From NCBI RefSeq assembly GCF_900168195.1, contig NZ_FUYX01000021.1, forward strand, positions 1 to 60,805: a stretch of 60,805 bases of DNA, given 5' to 3'. The notes under the pieces were generated by a model. The model did no database searches and was not told the DNA's origin. It worked only from the letters and a program-made list of their open reading frames with translations. Source of the stretch: Allobosea thiooxidans (lineage in GTDB: Bacteria; Pseudomonadota; Alphaproteobacteria; Rhizobiales; Beijerinckiaceae). The stretch's first letter is position 1. Every line of letters begins with the position of its first letter. Of the stretch, positions 59,012-60,805 are shown in pieces. The position numbers and the translations under genes are program-made.

Positions 59012-59491
59012 ATGAGGTTTGCAGGCAACGTAATTTGGTTCATTCTCGGCGGAGCGATCACAGCCTTGATTTGGCTCATCGGAGCCGTTGTTTTCGCCAT
59101 GTCGATTGTAGGCCTACCTCTCTCTCGCGCTGCGCTGGAGATGGCTAAAATGTCGGCCTTTCCGTTTGGAAAGGACGTTGTTCACGTCCGAGAATTGGAC
59201 GGAAAGGGTCTCACGCTCGCGACTGGCACCACCGGAACAATTGGCTTCGTAGCCAACGTGGTATGGGCATGCACCTTCGGAATCGTCCTCTTCGTTTCCT
59301 ACATCATCGCCGGCATTATCAATTGCCTGACCATCATCGGCATTCCTTTTGGAATCCAATCGTTCAAGCTCGCAGGCTTGTCCTTTTGGCCGGTCGGCAG
59401 GCGCGTGGTTTCCCGAGAGTTGGCAGCAGTGGCGCGGCAGCATGCGGCTGAGGAGAGGTTCACGAAGCTGCGCGGCACGCGGGCGGCGTAG
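59012..59491 (+). CDS. YccF-domain inner-membrane protein
   Basis: 159-residue membrane protein with two YccF repeats: NVIWFILGGAITALIWLIGA at residues 6-25 and NVVWACTFGIVLFVSYIIAG at about 76-95, each followed by a short IVGLPLSRAALEMAKMSAFPFG- or IIGIPFGIQSFKLAGLSFWPVG-type segment (two parallel halves). Function unknown; homologues are widespread. ATG 59012 has a GGGGGG stretch six bases upstream. Its start region resembles that of the PEBP-like lipoprotein gene. Confidence 0.88.
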   Translation: MRFAGNVIWFILGGAITALIWLIGAVVFAMSIVGLPLSRAALEMAKMSAFPFGKDVVHVRELDGKGLTLATGTTGTIGFVANVVWACTFGIVLFVSYIIAGIINCLTIIGIPFGIQSFKLAGLSFWPVGRRVVSRELAAVARQHAAEERFTKLRGTRAA

Positions 59492-59536
59492 GCAAATGCC
59501 CGTGCCGGCGCTGTCGAATTCTTTTCGCTGCTCTTC

Positions 59537-59722
59537 GTGATGGAAACGGCGTTGATGGTCTCGTTTCCGCGTGCTGCACAATTCTGCTTCGTGATATTCT
59601 GCGTGTTGGCAATCATCACGCGGTCGGATTCTCCCGACATGACGTTCTGGCTTGTTGCCTCAATCGTTCTGAGCTTGATGTACTACTGGAAGCATCGAGA
59701 GCTGCAAAAAGCGAAGGGCTGA
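59537..59722 (+). CDS. Possible small membrane protein
   Basis: 61 codons from GTG 59537 (ATG 59540 is next): FPRAAQFCFVIFCVLAIIT and MTFWLVASIVLSLMYYW would form two membrane helices with a basic C-terminal end (KHRELQKAKG). No family is recognised and no clear ribosome binding site precedes it beyond a purine patch. Helix pairs of this type are plausible as real small proteins, but a chance reading frame cannot be excluded. Confidence 0.38.
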   Translation: MMETALMVSFPRAAQFCFVIFCVLAIITRSDSPDMTFWLVASIVLSLMYYWKHRELQKAKG

Positions 59723-60203
59723 AACGGCACTTGCCGGCGCGATCGATACGCAGAAATATGAGACTAGCAGCCGCGAAGGCTGCCGGCACTGCGCCAACAG
59801 CGGATGCTCGCTGGAAGTCGATTCGGTGCGCCGCACATTAAGCAGAGCGCTACTGACCGATGCTAGCCTCGCTACTCCCAGCGTTTTTGACCGGCTGTTG
59901 GCGTTTAAATCTAAACGGTCTTTTTACGATTTTGATCGTGGGAACGAAAAATGTGGCCCTCCGGCAACACGCTGTCGGCAACTGGCCCTACTCGCGATGT
60001 CGAGCTTGATCGGCGGAGGCGCATTCGTATGGTGGGAATGCGTCGGGACGTTCCCGGTCGCTGTTTTTCGTCTTCGCCTCCGAATTAGGTCGGTGACGCG
60101 GGCGAAAGGCCGGGAATAGGCAGGTTCTGCATCTGGTCTCCAAACCGGTTGCGGGGGGCAGGCCGAAGCCCGAGGGTCTCGAAACTCTTTTGGAGGTTAC
60201 CAA
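59723..60203 (+). promoter_or_regulatory. Gene-free stretch with candidate porin promoter
   Basis: No convincing gene is seen in these 481 bp. A candidate promoter is TTGACC (59887-59892) with TCTAAA (59910-59915) at 17 bp, overlapping a small palindrome CGTTTA-AATC-TAAACG (59902-59917). It would give a porin leader of about 280 nt, long enough for small-RNA control. Confidence 0.35.
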
Positions 60204-60805
60204 ATGAAGCTCGTTAAGAGCCTCCTCCTCGGTTCCGCCGCCGGCATCGCCGCGGTCGCCGGGGCTCAGGCCGCCGACCTTCCCTCGCGGAAGGCCGCTC
60301 CGGTCGAATACGTTCGCGTCTGCAACACCTGGGGCGCTGGCTTCTTCTACATCCCGGGCACCGACACCTGCATCCGCATCGGTGGTCGTGTCCGCGCCGA
60401 GTACACCTTCGGTGAGCGTTGGAACCGCGGTCAGGACTCGTACGGCACCCGCGCTCGCGGCCGTATCTACGTCGACGCCCGCAACCAGACTGCCTACGGC
60501 ACGCTCCGCACGTTCATCCGTTACGACGTGACGACCAGCACCGGTTCGTACCGTTACGGCGGCACCAACGCCGGCGCCAACCGCTTCTCGGGCGTCAACG
60601 GCGTCACGCAGGACAGCGCGGTCAACCTCGACAAGGCGTTCGTCCAGTTCGGCCCGATCACCGCTGGTAAGGCGCAGTCGTTCTACGACTTCTACGCCAA
60701 CGACTACGGCTTCAGCGTCGTCCGCACCTCGGACCGTTCGCCGAACCTGTTGGCCTACACCGCCACCTTCGGCGGCGGCTTCAGCGCCACGCTCTCGCTC
60801 GAAGA
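60204..60805 (+). CDS. Porin, rhizobial porin_2/Omp2b type (cut by window edge)
   Basis: Outer-membrane general porin; 200 residues visible. Signal peptide about 1-23 (basic MKLVKS, hydrophobic core, AQA cleavage). The mature part begins ADLPSRKAAPVEYVRVCNTWG, the conserved start of alphaproteobacterial porins, followed by GFFYIPGTDTCIRIGGRVRAEY and alternating beta-strand segments. A consensus TGGAGG ribosome binding site lies seven bases before ATG 60204. Strongly biased codon use fits a highly expressed gene. The remaining strands lie beyond the right edge. Confidence 0.95.
   Translation, partial: MKLVKSLLLGSAAGIAAVAGAQAADLPSRKAAPVEYVRVCNTWGAGFFYIPGTDTCIRIGGRVRAEYTFGERWNRGQDSYGTRARGRIYVDARNQTAYGTLRTFIRYDVTTSTGSYRYGGTNAGANRFSGVNGVTQDSAVNLDKAFVQFGPITAGKAQSFYDFYANDYGFSVVRTSDRSPNLLAYTATFGGGFSATLSLE

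Noticed and set aside
59826..60119. 97-codon open frame upstream of the porin gene
   Set aside because: No family, no ribosome binding site, basic/low-complexity end, and it overlaps the best porin promoter candidate.
56684..60200. Integrated element with att sites at the tRNA-Gly gene
   Set aside because: No integrase and no repeat of the tRNA 3' end were found in the window; reported only as an accessory stretch.

Overview
The window looks like chromosomal DNA of a GC-rich alphaproteobacterium of the order Hyphomicrobiales. Evidence: a GcrA cell-cycle regulator, an ALAS-type hemA, a double-length dCTP deaminase, an Aap-type amino-acid transporter, a rhizobial-type porin, and the ordered block rimI-acyltransferase-miaB-phoH-ybeY-corC-lnt-HTH-metK-trmB, then rimP-nusA-ylxR-infB-rbfA-truB. 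The porin and overall style suggest a Bosea-like member (Boseaceae); that genus is an inference.

Layout. 1-1046: start of a chemotaxis receptor, running off the left edge. 1309-5892: hslVU protease, murJ and trpS. 5974-17165: a stress protein, nfu, tsaB-rimI, an acyltransferase, miaB, the phoH-ybeY-corC-lnt run of stop/start overlaps, a small HTH regulator and metK. 17278-27067: trmB and a DUF2336 gene meeting tail to tail, then the translation/transcription operon rimP-nusA-ylxR-infB-rbfA-truB behind a promoter and a canonical terminator placed like an attenuator. 27074-30483 (minus): SDR, amidohydrolase and hemA. 30703-39655: a mosaic exopolysaccharide region (WecG-type and other glycosyltransferases, a flippase, a Tat-exported GH10 hydrolase, a Wzz/kinase-like chain-length protein with a broken Walker A). 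39663-45515: AbrB-like and EamA membrane proteins, guaC, and an MFS/LysR divergent pair with a 13-bp-arm palindrome between them. 45643-48997: aapJQM with no adjacent ATPase gene. 49185-56494: gcrA, argDF-hslO, argE-apaG and dcd.

56609-60200: a tRNA-Gly(CCC) followed by an AT-richer accessory stretch of small genes: an XRE regulator, a PEBP-like lipoprotein, a Cys-rich YkgJ-like protein, an exported unknown and a YccF protein. It includes a decayed duplicate of the XRE gene that kept its operator. The window ends inside a porin gene.

The most interesting signals are non-coding. (i) The gcrA-argD intergenic region has six GANTC methylation sites, five of them within 76 bp, plus a perfect DnaA box. 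(ii) A promoter and a strong intrinsic terminator lie just ahead of rimP. (iii) One XRE-type palindrome occurs in two copies in front of two exported-protein genes, which suggests a mini-regulon. (iv) Interleaved inverted repeats form the leader of the lipoprotein gene. (v) A dispersed REP-like palindrome family sits in four intergenic gaps. I found no CRISPR array, integrase, transposase or rRNA gene.
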